DNA of 64,000 bases from Paraburkholderia rhizosphaerae (GCF_004366595.1 NZ_SORE01000001.1:310001-374000); one strand, 5' to 3'; shown: positions 53,443 through 62,410, counted from the stretch's first letter. Translations and numbers: made by a program. The notes: a model not told the origin generated them from the letters alone.

Positions 53443-53803
53443 ACAAGCCGTACTCCTTGAGGATGGGTAGGACCGCCTCGGGGGTCACGGGCTTCGGAAT
53501 GAAGGCGAGCGCGCCCAGTGTGCGTACGCGTTCCTGCGCCATCGGCTGGATGTCCGCGGACACGACGATCACGAAAGTATTCAGATCTTCGTGCTGCAGC
53601 GCTTCCAGCACCTGATAGCCCGTCATATCCGGCATCGTCAGGTCGAGAAACATCACCGATGCCTTGCCGGCGCGGTACAGTGCGAGTGCTTCGCGGCCGT
53701 TCGACGCGTACGTGATCTCGACGTCCCAGTCCGCCGGCAGCGCTTTCGTCAGCACTTTCCGGGCGAGCAGCGAATCGTCAGCGATCACGATGGGCAAAGG
53801 CAT
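53435..53803 (-). CDS. CheY-like single-domain response regulator
   Basis: 122-residue receiver: acidic pair in IVIADDSLLARK, phospho-acceptor Asp54 in MFLDLTMPDM, and Lys in FIPKPVTPE. No output domain, so it acts through protein contacts. It overlaps the CheC gene, which probably removes its phosphate. The kinase is not in the operon; the hybrid kinase encoded divergently is a possible donor, without proof. Confidence 0.94.
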   Translation of the reverse strand: MPLPIVIADDSLLARKVLTKALPADWDVEITYASNGREALALYRAGKASVMFLDLTMPDMTGYQVLEALQHEDLNTFVIVVSADIQPMAQERVRTLGALAFIPKPVTPEAVLPILKEYGLYG

Positions 53804-54471
53804 AGCGGCAAATCAATCGGTAAACGGAATTGTCTCGTGCGTATTATCGGCGGCTGCCGGCGGTTCTTTAGCGGCTGGCCGTTTGCTGTCGTACAGGTGA
53901 AATGCTGCCGCGCGCCCCATGACGTCGGGCGCACAAAAAGGGCAAATGGGTGCGGCGCTGCGCGGGGCAGAATCGGCGCACGTGAGAAAACCCGAGTGCG
54001 CGTCGAAAGACGATAATGGCCGGCATTTTTCGAACCCCACCCCGTAGCAGAATCGTCGCGGCAAGACGGGCGTAATGCATGCCGTGCCGCGACGCTGGCA
54101 ATTGAACGACCCTTTCGTCTCGTTTGGTTGGGATGTCGGGGCGCCCTCGCGCTATTGCGCCCGGACATGGCGAGCGCATTGATTGTCTGGGAGGCGATTT
54201 TCGAATCAAACTGGCGAAAAGGCAACTCGCCAAATTGGGGTTACACGATCAAAAGTCACTCAAATGACCGGTTTTATCGGGGCGTTTTAACTATTACTGA
54301 ATGAAATGTCGCCGAATATGCTTTTGTGTACGTTTGCGCTTCCGGATTTGTCACTGTTTCATGGGCGTTCGCGCTCGCCGAACGCTGTCCGAGCCGCGGT
54401 AATGGCCGCTGGCCGCCTTATGATAGTAAACGTCGTGCACGCCCTTCCCGACTCTTGCCGCGGTGTCCTCC
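53804..54471. other. Long divergent intergenic region upstream of two signalling genes
   Basis: 668 bp with no supported gene. The part from about 54230 to 54360 is notably AT-rich and includes GTCACTCAAATGAC, a short inverted repeat at about 54256. It is likely to hold both promoters. Open frames here have no family resemblance. Confidence 0.5.
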
Positions 54472-56742
54472 ATGACTTCTGATCGGCGCGAACCGGCTCA
54501 AGAATCCCGCGGCACCGGCGGCCGGCCGGAAGAGACCGTATTCCCCGCCGTCCCCGAACACAATTTCGCGGTGCGGCGCATCACGCTGATCGCGCTGCTG
54601 GTGGCGGCCATCATTCTGCCGTGCGTGTTCGTGGCGGTGATGGCGTTCAACGACTTTCACACCCGCGAAGCGGAAGCGACCGACCTGACGTTGCGCACCG
54701 TGCGCGTCGCGGAAGAGCACGCGCTAAAAGTGTTCGATATGAACGAGGCGCTCGACGAGCGCGTCGTCGATCTGGTGCAAGGCCTCGACGACGCCGGCAT
54801 TCGCGCGCGCGAAGCGCAGATTCACGACAAGCTGGATTCGATCGGCGGCGGCTACCCGCAAGTCGCGTCGATGTCGATCTTCAGTAGCGAAGGGACGTTG
54901 CTTGCCAGTAGCCGCTTCTATCCGGCGCCACCGATGTCGATTGCCGCGCGTGACGATTTCATCGGCATCCGCAACGGCAGCGTGATCGAGCATGTATCGA
55001 AGGTAATGACCGGCGGCGCGGCCGATGGCGAAATCGTGTTCAACACCGGCGTCGCGCGCCGTGACGACACGAACGCGTTTGCGGGCATCGTGTCGGTTGC
55101 GCTGCGCTCCGCGTATTTCAGCGATTTCTACCACGATCTGCTTGGCGGTATCGGCGCGCCGATGACAATGGGCCTGACCCGCACCGACGGCGCCGTGCTC
55201 GCACACTATCCACCCAGCCCCAGAGCCGCCGCCGAACCGCAGCGCTCGCCGTTCACGGAAGCGCTTGCCGAAGGCCGGCGCGCGGGCGTGGTCAGAGTGC
55301 ATTCGATGATGTACGGCGACAAGCAGATCGTCGCGTTCCGGCGCGTCGGTTCCTATCCGGTGTACGTCGCGTGCGGTTATCGCATGTCGGCGATCTGGGC
55401 CGCGTGGTACCGGCATTTGAGCGTCCTGATTCTCGCGATGTTCGTGCCGTCGGTCGTGCTGTGGTGCGTGATCTGGGTGTCGCTGAAACGCCTTGCCGCG
55501 GAAGAGGAAGCGTGGGAACGGTGGCAGGCCGAAGCATCGATGCGTCGGTCGATCGAATCCGCGTACCGGCAATCGCGCAAGATGGAAGCGCTCGGCAACC
55601 TGGTCGGCAGCGTCGCGCATGACTTCAACAATCTGCTGATGATCGTGTCGGCGAACGTGCAGATTCTGCGTAGAAGCAAGGCGGCCGGATTCGATCGCGA
55701 AGTGTCGGCAATCGAACGTGCGCTGAAGAGCGGCCAGTCGCTCACGCGCCAGTTGCTCGGTGTTGCACGCAAGCAGCCGCTGCTCAACGAGACGCTTGCG
55801 ATCGAGCGCTGGTTGCCGGGCTGCCGCGAACTGCTGCGCGCGTCGCTCGGCGCGAAGGTGTCGCTTGTGATGGACATTGGCGTTGGCGTGTGGCCGATTC
55901 GCGTCGATGTCGCGGAGCTCGAGCTCGCGTTGATCAACGTCGCGGTCAATGCGCGCGATGCGATGCCGAGCGGCGGACGCTTCATGGTGCGGGCGCGCAA
56001 CATCACGTTTCGTCACGAAGACGGCTTTCCGCTGACCGGCGACTTTGTGCAACTATCGCTCGAAGACACCGGCGTCGGCATGCCGCCCGACGTGCTGTCG
56101 CGCGCATTCGAACCACTCTTCACGACCAAACCGAAGGGCATGGGCACCGGCCTTGGCTTGCCACAGGTGTTCGCGTTTTGCGAGCGCTCGGGCGGGCTCG
56201 CGGCGATCGACAGCGCGACCGGCGCGGGCACGTCGGTGCGGCTTTACCTGCCGCGCGCGACCGGCGAGCCGACGCAGGTCGAGGCGCCGGCGGAGCCGGT
56301 CGTCGCCGGCAACGACATGCAGCAGGGTCTGCGCATTCTGCTCGTCGAAGACAATGACGAAGTGGCAGCCGGCACCGAAGCGCTGTTGCAGATGATGGGT
56401 CATGAAGTGACGTGTGTATTCAACGCGGACACCGCGATGCGCCTGCTCGACGATGCGCGCGCCAAACGCGCGAAGAGCGGCGAGCCGTTGCCGTTCGACC
56501 TCGTGATTTCCGACATTCATATGCCGGGCAAACTGAACGGCATCGATCTCGCGGAAGCGATCCAGCGCTTCGAAACAAAGCTGCCGGTTGTGCTCGTGAC
56601 CGGCTACGCGGAAGAACTCGACCGGGCGCGGCACGTGGACGCGCACGTGTTGCCGAAACCCTTCGATATCGCGCTGCTCGACACATTCCTGCAGACACTG
56701 CAGCAGGAACTCGCGCATTCGCCCGCGCATCCGACCCATTGA
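54472..56742 (+). CDS. Hybrid sensor histidine kinase/response regulator with Cache domain
   Basis: 756 residues from the ATG at 54472; a GTG at 54463 is possible, and neither has a strong ribosome-binding site. A membrane segment near residues 38-60, a double-Cache-like periplasmic region to about 310, a second membrane segment (ILAMFVPSVVLWCVIWVSL), then HisKA with His in GSVAHDFNNLLM. ATPase motifs are NVAVNARDAMPSGG and DTGVGMP and GTGLGLPQV. The C-terminal receiver has ILLVEDNDE and Asp in LVISDIHMPG. No DNA-binding output. Confidence 0.93.
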   Translation: MTSDRREPAQESRGTGGRPEETVFPAVPEHNFAVRRITLIALLVAAIILPCVFVAVMAFNDFHTREAEATDLTLRTVRVAEEHALKVFDMNEALDERVVDLVQGLDDAGIRAREAQIHDKLDSIGGGYPQVASMSIFSSEGTLLASSRFYPAPPMSIAARDDFIGIRNGSVIEHVSKVMTGGAADGEIVFNTGVARRDDTNAFAGIVSVALRSAYFSDFYHDLLGGIGAPMTMGLTRTDGAVLAHYPPSPRAAAEPQRSPFTEALAEGRRAGVVRVHSMMYGDKQIVAFRRVGSYPVYVACGYRMSAIWAAWYRHLSVLILAMFVPSVVLWCVIWVSLKRLAAEEEAWERWQAEASMRRSIESAYRQSRKMEALGNLVGSVAHDFNNLLMIVSANVQILRRSKAAGFDREVSAIERALKSGQSLTRQLLGVARKQPLLNETLAIERWLPGCRELLRASLGAKVSLVMDIGVGVWPIRVDVAELELALINVAVNARDAMPSGGRFMVRARNITFRHEDGFPLTGDFVQLSLEDTGVGMPPDVLSRAFEPLFTTKPKGMGTGLGLPQVFAFCERSGGLAAIDSATGAGTSVRLYLPRATGEPTQVEAPAEPVVAGNDMQQGLRILLVEDNDEVAAGTEALLQMMGHEVTCVFNADTAMRLLDDARAKRAKSGEPLPFDLVISDIHMPGKLNGIDLAEAIQRFETKLPVVLVTGYAEELDRARHVDAHVLPKPFDIALLDTFLQTLQQELAHSPAHPTH

Positions 56743-56992
56743 GCGGCGCTGCCGCGCATTACCGGGCGTTGTAAAAAAGGCGGCGTCCGCTCGACGGATG
56801 CCGCTTGCGCGCGTGCCCGACGCGGCGATGCGGGTATCACGACCGTGCGTCGCGCAAGCGCGCGCTGCGCAACGCGGCCGGCGCGGAACATGCGCGCCCG
56901 GCACGATCGTTGCGGCGTCTGTGGTTAGCGTGTGCGAGCGAAGACGGCGCGCTCTGGCGCCGCCGGCTCAAGCGAACCGTCGGGAGGCAGCG

Positions 56993-58798
56993 ATGCGACA
57001 AACGGTCTTTGGCCTGTTCAATACGTATGCGGAAGCGGACGGTGCGCGCAATGCGCTGATGGAGTCCGGCTTCGCTTTTCAAGAAGTCGAACTGCGCGCG
57101 AATCCGGAAACGGCGTCGGACGCGATCGCCGACGAATCGCCAGGCGTACTCGCGAACATCGAGCGTTTTTTTGCGAGTCTGTTTTCGACCTCGGGGGCGA
57201 CCGCCAGTGAGCCGATCGTCGAGCACTACACGCAAGCGGTGCGACGCGGCGCAGTGCTCGTGTCCATTGATGCGGCGTCCGACTCGCACGCTGAACTTGC
57301 GCACAATACGTTGATGCGGCTCGGCGCACGCGACGTCAGCGAGCGGCCCTTTGTCTCGCCACAGGAGCGCGATGACGCTCGACATGCCGAGCAGGCGCGA
57401 CGCGAACATTCGATGCTCGACGAACTGGGTATCGGCGGACCGGCTGCGCTGCCGACCGCGGCACAGCCCCCGCGCGAGCCGTTGCGCGCGATGGAGGAAG
57501 AACGGCGCTTTGAACGTGTGGATGCGCCGCCGCACGATTCGCCGATCGACGATGAGGCCGCGCGGACTGCGATCGCCGCAGGCGGTGCGCCCGGGTCCGG
57601 CGCGGTATTGCGACCGGATCTGGCGGACACTGGACGACGCGAATTGGACGACGCGGCGATACGGGAAGCGGAAGCGGCGAGGTCGGCGGGTGTGCAGCCG
57701 GCGCGGCCGGTTGCACCTGCGCCATCTGCGCCGCCACGCGATGAGTTTTCGAGAGTATCCGGGGGCGGGTTAGGTGCGGATTTCGAGCGGGAAGCCACCG
57801 GTGCTGCCGGGGTGACACGACAGAGTTCGCCGAAACCAAGCATGCCGCCTGAGCGTGCCGAAGATTCCGCATACCCGGCGCGAGCCGTTCAGGGCGCCGC
57901 GCAATATCAGTCCGATCCTTCGGACATCGGCCGTGCAACGAGTCTGCCAGGCCATGGCCTATGGCAACGCGAAGCGGTCCAGGGTAGCGAACCGCAACAA
58001 AGTACAGGCGCCGCGCAACAAACGCGCGCGCCGGACTTTGGCGTGCCGACGAATCGTAGCGTGCGTGATGAGCACCAGCCGCCGCAGATGGGACCGGATG
58101 CGGATGCGCCGCCGGACACCGCTCGTGCAGCCCGCCCGGACAGAGACCCGAGCGCTGCTCGTAGCAGCGGCGCGCCCGATCAAGGAACGGTACGCGGCAC
58201 GGGGCACAGCAAAAGCGACCCGGGTGCTGTTCGCAGCAGCATCATGCCCGACGAAGGCGTCGTGCGCGACCCCGACCAGGGCAGAGGCGGCCCGAGTGCT
58301 GTTCTCAGCAGCGGCACGCCCGACGAAAGCGTGCTACGCGAAGCGGGCCGGAACAGAGGGGATCCGAGCGCCGTTCGCAGCAGCGGCACGCCCGACGAAC
58401 GAGCGACACGCGACCCCGGCATGCGCGGCCAAACCGCCACGGAGCTTCCTGGTATGACGAACGAGTACGAAGCGCGGCAGAACCTGGCTGACAGCAGTGG
58501 CCTCGGTGCGCCGATCCCGGACGAATTCCTCGAGTACGAGGAGGACTTCCGCACGCACTACGACGAACAGTACCGCGCGCGTGAAGGCGCGCGGTACGAC
58601 GAATACGTACCGGCTTATCGTTATGGGGCACAGATGGGGCGCGACACGCGTTATCAGGATCGCCCGTGGGAGGAAGATGTCGAGCTTGAAGCGCGGCACG
58701 ATTGGGAGCGCACCGCAGCTGAGGGAAGCTGGGATCGTTTCAAGGCCGCCGTGCGGCACGGCTGGGAGCGGGTCACGGGACACCATCACCATCATTGA
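56993..58798 (+). CDS. Stress-protein-like N-terminal domain with long repeat-bearing tail and C-terminal His5
   Basis: 601 residues from the ATG at 56993 (GGGAGG 6 nt upstream); the longer frame to 56798 is unsupported. Residues 1-115 look like the general-stress-protein 17M/YflT fold (TVFGLFNTYAEADGARNALMESGFAFQEVEL). Residues ~120-510 are low-complexity, charged and probably disordered, including four 24-residue repeats. The C terminus has a compact acidic, Tyr-rich stretch (RTHYDEQYRAREGARYDEY) and ends GHHHHH. The tail might bind metal. Function unknown. Confidence 0.83.
   Translation: MRQTVFGLFNTYAEADGARNALMESGFAFQEVELRANPETASDAIADESPGVLANIERFFASLFSTSGATASEPIVEHYTQAVRRGAVLVSIDAASDSHAELAHNTLMRLGARDVSERPFVSPQERDDARHAEQARREHSMLDELGIGGPAALPTAAQPPREPLRAMEEERRFERVDAPPHDSPIDDEAARTAIAAGGAPGSGAVLRPDLADTGRRELDDAAIREAEAARSAGVQPARPVAPAPSAPPRDEFSRVSGGGLGADFEREATGAAGVTRQSSPKPSMPPERAEDSAYPARAVQGAAQYQSDPSDIGRATSLPGHGLWQREAVQGSEPQQSTGAAQQTRAPDFGVPTNRSVRDEHQPPQMGPDADAPPDTARAARPDRDPSAARSSGAPDQGTVRGTGHSKSDPGAVRSSIMPDEGVVRDPDQGRGGPSAVLSSGTPDESVLREAGRNRGDPSAVRSSGTPDERATRDPGMRGQTATELPGMTNEYEARQNLADSSGLGAPIPDEFLEYEEDFRTHYDEQYRAREGARYDEYVPAYRYGAQMGRDTRYQDRPWEEDVELEARHDWERTAAEGSWDRFKAAVRHGWERVTGHHHHH
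58145..58432 (+). repeat. Four 72-bp coding repeats
   Basis: Four in-frame 24-residue units start at 58145, 58217, 58289 and 58361, consensus DPSAVRSSGTPDEGVVRDPG then variable. Copies have diverged, which suggests old duplication or selection. Confidence 0.85.
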
Positions 58799-58824
58799 CC
58801 GAGCATTAAAGACAAGACTACTGG

Positions 58825-58850
58825 CCGCGCGGTTGTCAAAGACCGCGCGG
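58825..58850. terminator. Hairpin after the repeat-bearing stress-protein gene
   Basis: CCGCGCGG at 58825-58832 and 58843-58850, self-complementary, forming an 8-bp stem with a 10-nt loop between convergent genes. No T-run, so termination is uncertain. Confidence 0.4.
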
Positions 58851-58968
58851 TGAACTCCATCAGACAGCGGCGCCGTCTACATCGCGCGGCTCGCCTTGAA
58901 ACGGAATTATTGGCTTGCGCGAATCAACGCGCGATCGGACCGGCACGTCGCGCGCCGCGATCAGCCGA

Positions 58969-59520
58969 TCAGCCCTTATGTCTTTTCACCCAGCCTACGT
59001 AAGTGTCGACGAAGTTCTGCAGAAATTTGCGCGTATCGTCGTTGATGATCTTGCCGTTCGCATCGATTCGCGAAGCGTCATGTTTGATGAACATTTCAGG
59101 CTGGCCCATCGTATGCACGTCGAGATACGCGAGCACGTTGCGTAAATGCTGTTGCGACAACGCGGTCCCCATCGCGCCCGGCGATGTGCCGGCGACGGCA
59201 GCCGGCTTATCGGTCCACGAGCTGTGGCCCCACGGACGCGAACCCCAGTCGAGTGCGTTTTTCAGTACGCCGGGAATCGAGCGGTTGTACTCGGCGGTGA
59301 CGAACAGCAACGCATCCGCGGACTCAATCTGACGTTTGAACTGGCGCGCGGACTCGGGGAAGTCCGCGTCGTATTCCTGGTTGTACAGCGGCAGGCCGCC
59401 GATATCGACGAACTCGAACTTGAAATCGGCGGGGGCCAGCGAGATGAGTGCGTGCGCAAGCTGGCGGTTAAAAGACTCCCGGCGCAGGCTGCCTACAATG
59501 ACTGCAATCTGATAAGCCAT
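58969..59520 (-). CDS. NADPH-dependent FMN reductase (quinone/azo-reductase type)
   Basis: 183 residues from the ATG at 59520. Flavodoxin-like fold: VIVGSLRRESFNRQLA binds FMN phosphate, VTAEYNRSIPGVLKNALDWGSRP is the family signature near residue 80, and AGTSPGAMGT follows. Members reduce quinones, azo dyes or chromate. Upstream lies the DnaA-box cluster, 93-153 bp before the start. Confidence 0.92.
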   Translation of the reverse strand: MAYQIAVIVGSLRRESFNRQLAHALISLAPADFKFEFVDIGGLPLYNQEYDADFPESARQFKRQIESADALLFVTAEYNRSIPGVLKNALDWGSRPWGHSSWTDKPAAVAGTSPGAMGTALSQQHLRNVLAYLDVHTMGQPEMFIKHDASRIDANGKIINDDTRKFLQNFVDTYVGWVKRHKG

Positions 59521-59902
59521 GTTGTCGTTCCTATGATGTGTTGCGGTTGGTGCGGCGCGCAAAAAGACACGCGCCAATCATCTTACCGGGATTCAGGCTT
59601 TGGTTATTGATCTGTGGATAAGTCGATTGCTACCGGTGTTATCCACAGTTTTCGTGGAGAACCTTGTGGATAAATCGTCTCTTTTCCTTGCGAGTCAAGC
59701 TTGCGGTCGGCTCGCGAACGAGAAGCAATTTGTACCGGGGACCGCGCATTCCTCAGTGCAATGCTTTCAGATGTCACGCTGAACGTAGCGCGCGATGCTT
59801 CCTCGAATCTTTTTCAGGTCGCACGTGTCGCGTAGCGCAAACATTGCGGCATGAGACTCGTGGTGCGCGTCAGTTACATCGACTCATACGGAGGACTAAC
59901 AG
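59521..59902. other. Intergenic region with DnaA boxes
   Basis: 382 bp between divergent genes without a supported ORF. It contains a three-box DnaA array near its FMN-reductase end, with T-rich DNA around 59680-59695. Confidence 0.55.
59613..59673. promoter_or_regulatory. Three perfect DnaA boxes at 26-bp spacing
   Basis: TGTGGATAA at 59613-59621, TTATCCACA at 59639-59647 and TGTGGATAA at 59665-59673 match the DnaA consensus exactly, in alternating orientation with starts exactly 26 bp apart. They could be a DnaA-responsive promoter, a DnaA-titrating site or part of an origin. Confidence 0.8.
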
Positions 59903-60112
59903 ATGACCCGCATTTCATCAGGCAAATCACATGACGAAGCCGTGGCGGCTCGCAAAGGGCAACGGCAGAAAGCGCAGGAACAGCCGGGCGGCGAGATGGC
60001 TGTCGACAACACCCAGTCGGATGCCGAACATAGCTGCGGCGAATTGTCAGAGCAGGGCAAGAACGTTTGGCGGACCGGTGCCGGGCTCGACGGCGGTGGT
60101 AAGAGTTCGTGA
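59903..60112 (+). CDS. Small hydrophilic protein (69 aa)
   Basis: 69 residues, rich in Gln, Gly, Ser and Lys, no hydrophobic segment or known domain. GGAGGACTAACAG precedes the ATG, a strong ribosome-binding site. One Cys (HSCGEL). Composition suggests an unstructured protein. It stands 315 bp before the ECF sigma gene. Function unknown. Confidence 0.72.
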   Translation: MTRISSGKSHDEAVAARKGQRQKAQEQPGGEMAVDNTQSDAEHSCGELSEQGKNVWRTGAGLDGGGKSS

Positions 60113-60427
60113 CGCGCGCCTCGCCTGGGGCGCCTGGTTGCCGGCATCGCGCCGCGAAAAACAGAATATCGCCGCCATCTTCGTCATAACTGCGCACGCC
60201 GTGCGACTGAACTGGGTCTGGACCGACCGTCTGATTCATGCATTGATCGGCAAAATTCATTCGCATGCGCGATAACGTGCGGGAGAATAGGCGCCAAGCC
60301 CGCCTGGGTGCCTATTTCATCCGCGAATGAATACGATCGACCTCGACAGCCGCTGGTTTCGGCACAGCGTTTTTTTTGCAGCCTTGCGTTTGCGCTCCTT
60401 ACGCCGTGCTGACCAGCGGGCGCAAGC
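60113..60427. other. Intergenic region upstream of the ECF sigma factor
   Basis: 315 bp with no supported gene. It contains an imperfect hairpin and a T8 run at about 60371-60378, and should hold the promoter of the sigma-factor operon. Confidence 0.45.
60287..60315 (+). terminator. Imperfect hairpin
   Basis: ATAGGCGCC and GGTGCCTAT form a 9-bp stem with one mismatch around a loop of 11 nt, followed by TT. It may terminate the small upstream gene. Confidence 0.35.
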
Positions 60428-61039
60428 ATGAAAGCCACGATCGATGAGCAAGCGTTCAACGATCCCGCTTACCTGGCAACGTTGCGCCGCGACCTGTTAC
60501 GTTTTGCCCGGCTTCAACTGCGCGATGCCGCCGCTGCGGAAGATGCGGTCCAGGAGGCGCTAGCCGCTGCATGGACGCAGGCTGACCGTTTCGGCGGCCA
60601 ATCGGAGCACAAGACATGGGTATTCGGCATCCTGCGACACAAGCTGGTCGATACGCTGCGTGCACGGCAGCGCACGATCAACCTGTCCGCGCTCGACGAC
60701 GAACTCGATGGGGAGGAATTGCTGGATCGCGAACTGTTCAAGGACAACGGGCATTGGTCGCGCGACGCGCAACCGCGTTCGTGGCCCACGCCCGAGACGG
60801 CATTGCGTCAGCAGCAGTTCTGGACGCTGTTCGAAATGTGTCTCGAGCTTTTGCCCGAGCAGATTGGACGCGTCTTCATGATGCGCGAGTTTCTCGATCT
60901 GGAGACCACCGAAATTTGCAGCGAGCTTGAAATGACGGCGAACCACTGCAGCGTGCTGATCTATCGCGCCCGCTTGCGGTTGCGCACGTGCCTGACCGAA
61001 AAAGGCCTTTCCAGCGGGGATGTACATGGGGAAATGTAA
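60428..61039 (+). CDS. ECF RNA polymerase sigma factor
   Basis: 203 residues. Region 2 is recognised from LLRFARLQLRDAAAAEDAVQEALAAAWTQADRFGG and TWVFGILRHKLVDTLR; region 4 from LPEQIGRVFMMREFLDLETTEICSELEMTANHCSVLIYRARLRLR. It has no membrane segment. The ATG follows GCGGGCGCAAGC, without a strong ribosome-binding site. The next gene overlaps it and encodes a zinc anti-sigma-like protein. The arrangement resembles ECF/ZAS pairs responding to oxidative or metal stress. Confidence 0.94.
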   Translation: MKATIDEQAFNDPAYLATLRRDLLRFARLQLRDAAAAEDAVQEALAAAWTQADRFGGQSEHKTWVFGILRHKLVDTLRARQRTINLSALDDELDGEELLDRELFKDNGHWSRDAQPRSWPTPETALRQQQFWTLFEMCLELLPEQIGRVFMMREFLDLETTEICSELEMTANHCSVLIYRARLRLRTCLTEKGLSSGDVHGEM

Positions 61040-61229
61040 GGACATCACGCGGCTGCTATCCGACGCGCTCGAACGACGGCTCGGCGCACTCGAATGGCTG
61101 GCTGTCGGTGCGCATCTGCCGACCTGCAGTGGGTGCCGCAACTTTCGCAAGCACATCGGATTGCTGCGCGCGGCGTCGCGCGCAATGAGCGGGATCGACG
61201 ACGTGGACGACCGCGGCACGCGCGAATAA
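61020..61229 (+). CDS. Short zinc anti-sigma-like protein (ZAS motif)
   Basis: 69 residues; the ATG at 61020 (or 61026) lies 20 bp inside the sigma-factor gene, with GCGGGGA upstream. The anti-sigma zinc motif is His32-x3-Cys36-x2-Cys39, with an upstream CKDITRLLSDALERR helix typical of anti-sigma domains. It has no membrane segment, unlike most anti-sigmas, so it should act in the cytoplasm. It likely restrains the co-encoded sigma factor. Confidence 0.85.
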   Translation: MYMGKCKDITRLLSDALERRLGALEWLAVGAHLPTCSGCRNFRKHIGLLRAASRAMSGIDDVDDRGTRE

Positions 61230-61385
61230 GTGCGCGGCGATTGAAGTTTGCGTCGCGCGCGCCGCTTTGACGTGATTTGCTTATGCAAATTTATCGGTTC
61301 GCGATGGCTCGTGGGCGACTTATCGTTGAGCGCAACCGGTCCACGTTGCGTCCGTACTTCGTCAAGTCGACATCCACTTCCCGTC

Positions 61386-62354
61386 ATGATCCGTCACTCC
61401 TCATTGACGCGCCGTGCGTTTCTGGCCGGCGCCGGCGCCGTATTGGCCGCGACCGCGCTGCCCTCGCTTGCCGTTGCGCGCGCGAACGCGATCCGCATCG
61501 GCTATCAGAAAGCGGCGAGCACACTTGTCTTGCTCAAGGCGCACGGCACCCTCGAAAAACGGTTCGCGCCGCTTGGCATCTCCGTCAAATGGACTGAATT
61601 CCCCGCGGGCCCGCAATTGCTCGAAGGCCTCAACGTCGGGTCGATCGACTTCGGTTATGTCGGCGAGGCACCGCCGGTGATCGCGCAAGCCGCCGGCGCG
61701 AACTTCGTCTATACCGCCTATGAAGTGCCGACACCGCACGCGGAAGGCATTCTGGTGCGTCACGACGTGCCGATACAGTCGGTGGCCGATCTGAAGGGGA
61801 AAAAGATCGCACTTAACAAAGGTTCCGACGTCCATTGGTTCGTGGTCGCCGCACTGCAAAAGTCGGGCGTGCAGTACACCGATATTCAACCCGTGTTCTT
61901 GCCGCCTGCCGATGCACGCGCCGCGTTTGAGCGCGGTGCCGTCGATGCATGGGCGATCTGGGATCCGTTTCTCGAAGCGGCTAAGCGGCAAACCAACGCC
62001 CGACTGCTAACCGATGGCGAAGGCATCGTCAGTCATCACCAGTTCTTTTTGAGCGCACGTGCGTACGCGCAGGAAAATGGCGAGGTCATCGCGGCAGTAA
62101 TCGACGAAGTCGGAAAGGAAGGCGAATGGCTGCGCGGTCACTACGCGGAGGCGGCTGCGCAGCTTGCACCGATCCAGGGCCTCGATGCAAGCGTGATCGA
62201 CGCCAGTCTTCGACATTACGCGCATGTGTATCGGCCCGTCGACGCGCAAGTGCTGGCCGAGCAGCAACGCATTGCAGATGCGTTTACGCAGCTTCGCATT
62301 ATTCCTGGTCAGATCGTCACGAAGGATGCGGTGTTGCAAGTCGCGAAGGGCTGA
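61386..62354 (+). CDS. Sulfonate/aliphatic-sulfur ABC transporter substrate-binding protein (SsuA-like)
   Basis: 322 residues from the ATG at 61386. A twin-arginine-type signal (LTRRAFLAGAGAVLAATALPSLAVA) leads to the periplasm. SsuA/NMT1-type fold: IRIGYQKAASTLVLLKA, GSIDFGYVGEAPPVIAQAAG, VDAWAIWDPFLEAAKRQ. No permease or ATPase gene is nearby, so it is an orphan binding protein. The ligand may be sulfonates or related compounds but is not proven. Confidence 0.9.
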   Translation: MIRHSSLTRRAFLAGAGAVLAATALPSLAVARANAIRIGYQKAASTLVLLKAHGTLEKRFAPLGISVKWTEFPAGPQLLEGLNVGSIDFGYVGEAPPVIAQAAGANFVYTAYEVPTPHAEGILVRHDVPIQSVADLKGKKIALNKGSDVHWFVVAALQKSGVQYTDIQPVFLPPADARAAFERGAVDAWAIWDPFLEAAKRQTNARLLTDGEGIVSHHQFFLSARAYAQENGEVIAAVIDEVGKEGEWLRGHYAEAAAQLAPIQGLDASVIDASLRHYAHVYRPVDAQVLAEQQRIADAFTQLRIIPGQIVTKDAVLQVAKG

Positions 62355-62384
62355 GGTTGATTTTCTACTGTTTTGCTAAAGGTT

Positions 62385-62410
62385 GCTATTCGATTTATTT
62401 ATCGAATAGC
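62385..62410. terminator. Inverted repeat across the arsC stop codon
   Basis: GCTATTCGAT at 62385-62394 and ATCGAATAGC at 62401-62410 form a perfect 10-bp stem with TTATTT loop, placed where the SsuA-like and ArsC-like genes converge. The loop contains the arsC stop. No T-run, so moderate confidence. Confidence 0.5.

Noticed and set aside
54724..56052. 442-residue minus-strand open frame opposite the hybrid kinase
   Set aside because: Shadow of the kinase coding frame with repeated His/Arg runs.
56798..56992. Upstream extension of the 601-aa stress-type protein
   Set aside because: Arg/Ala-rich translation without family resemblance; GGGAGG directly precedes the ATG at 56993.
58780..58798. 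Possibility that the C-terminal His run is a cloning tag
   Set aside because: It has five rather than six His, is preceded by natural family-like sequence with no vector linker, and lies in continuous genomic context.
59613..59673. Calling the DnaA-box cluster a replication origin
   Set aside because: Only three boxes, and no AT-rich unwinding region or initiator gene beside them; kept as a DnaA-binding cluster only.
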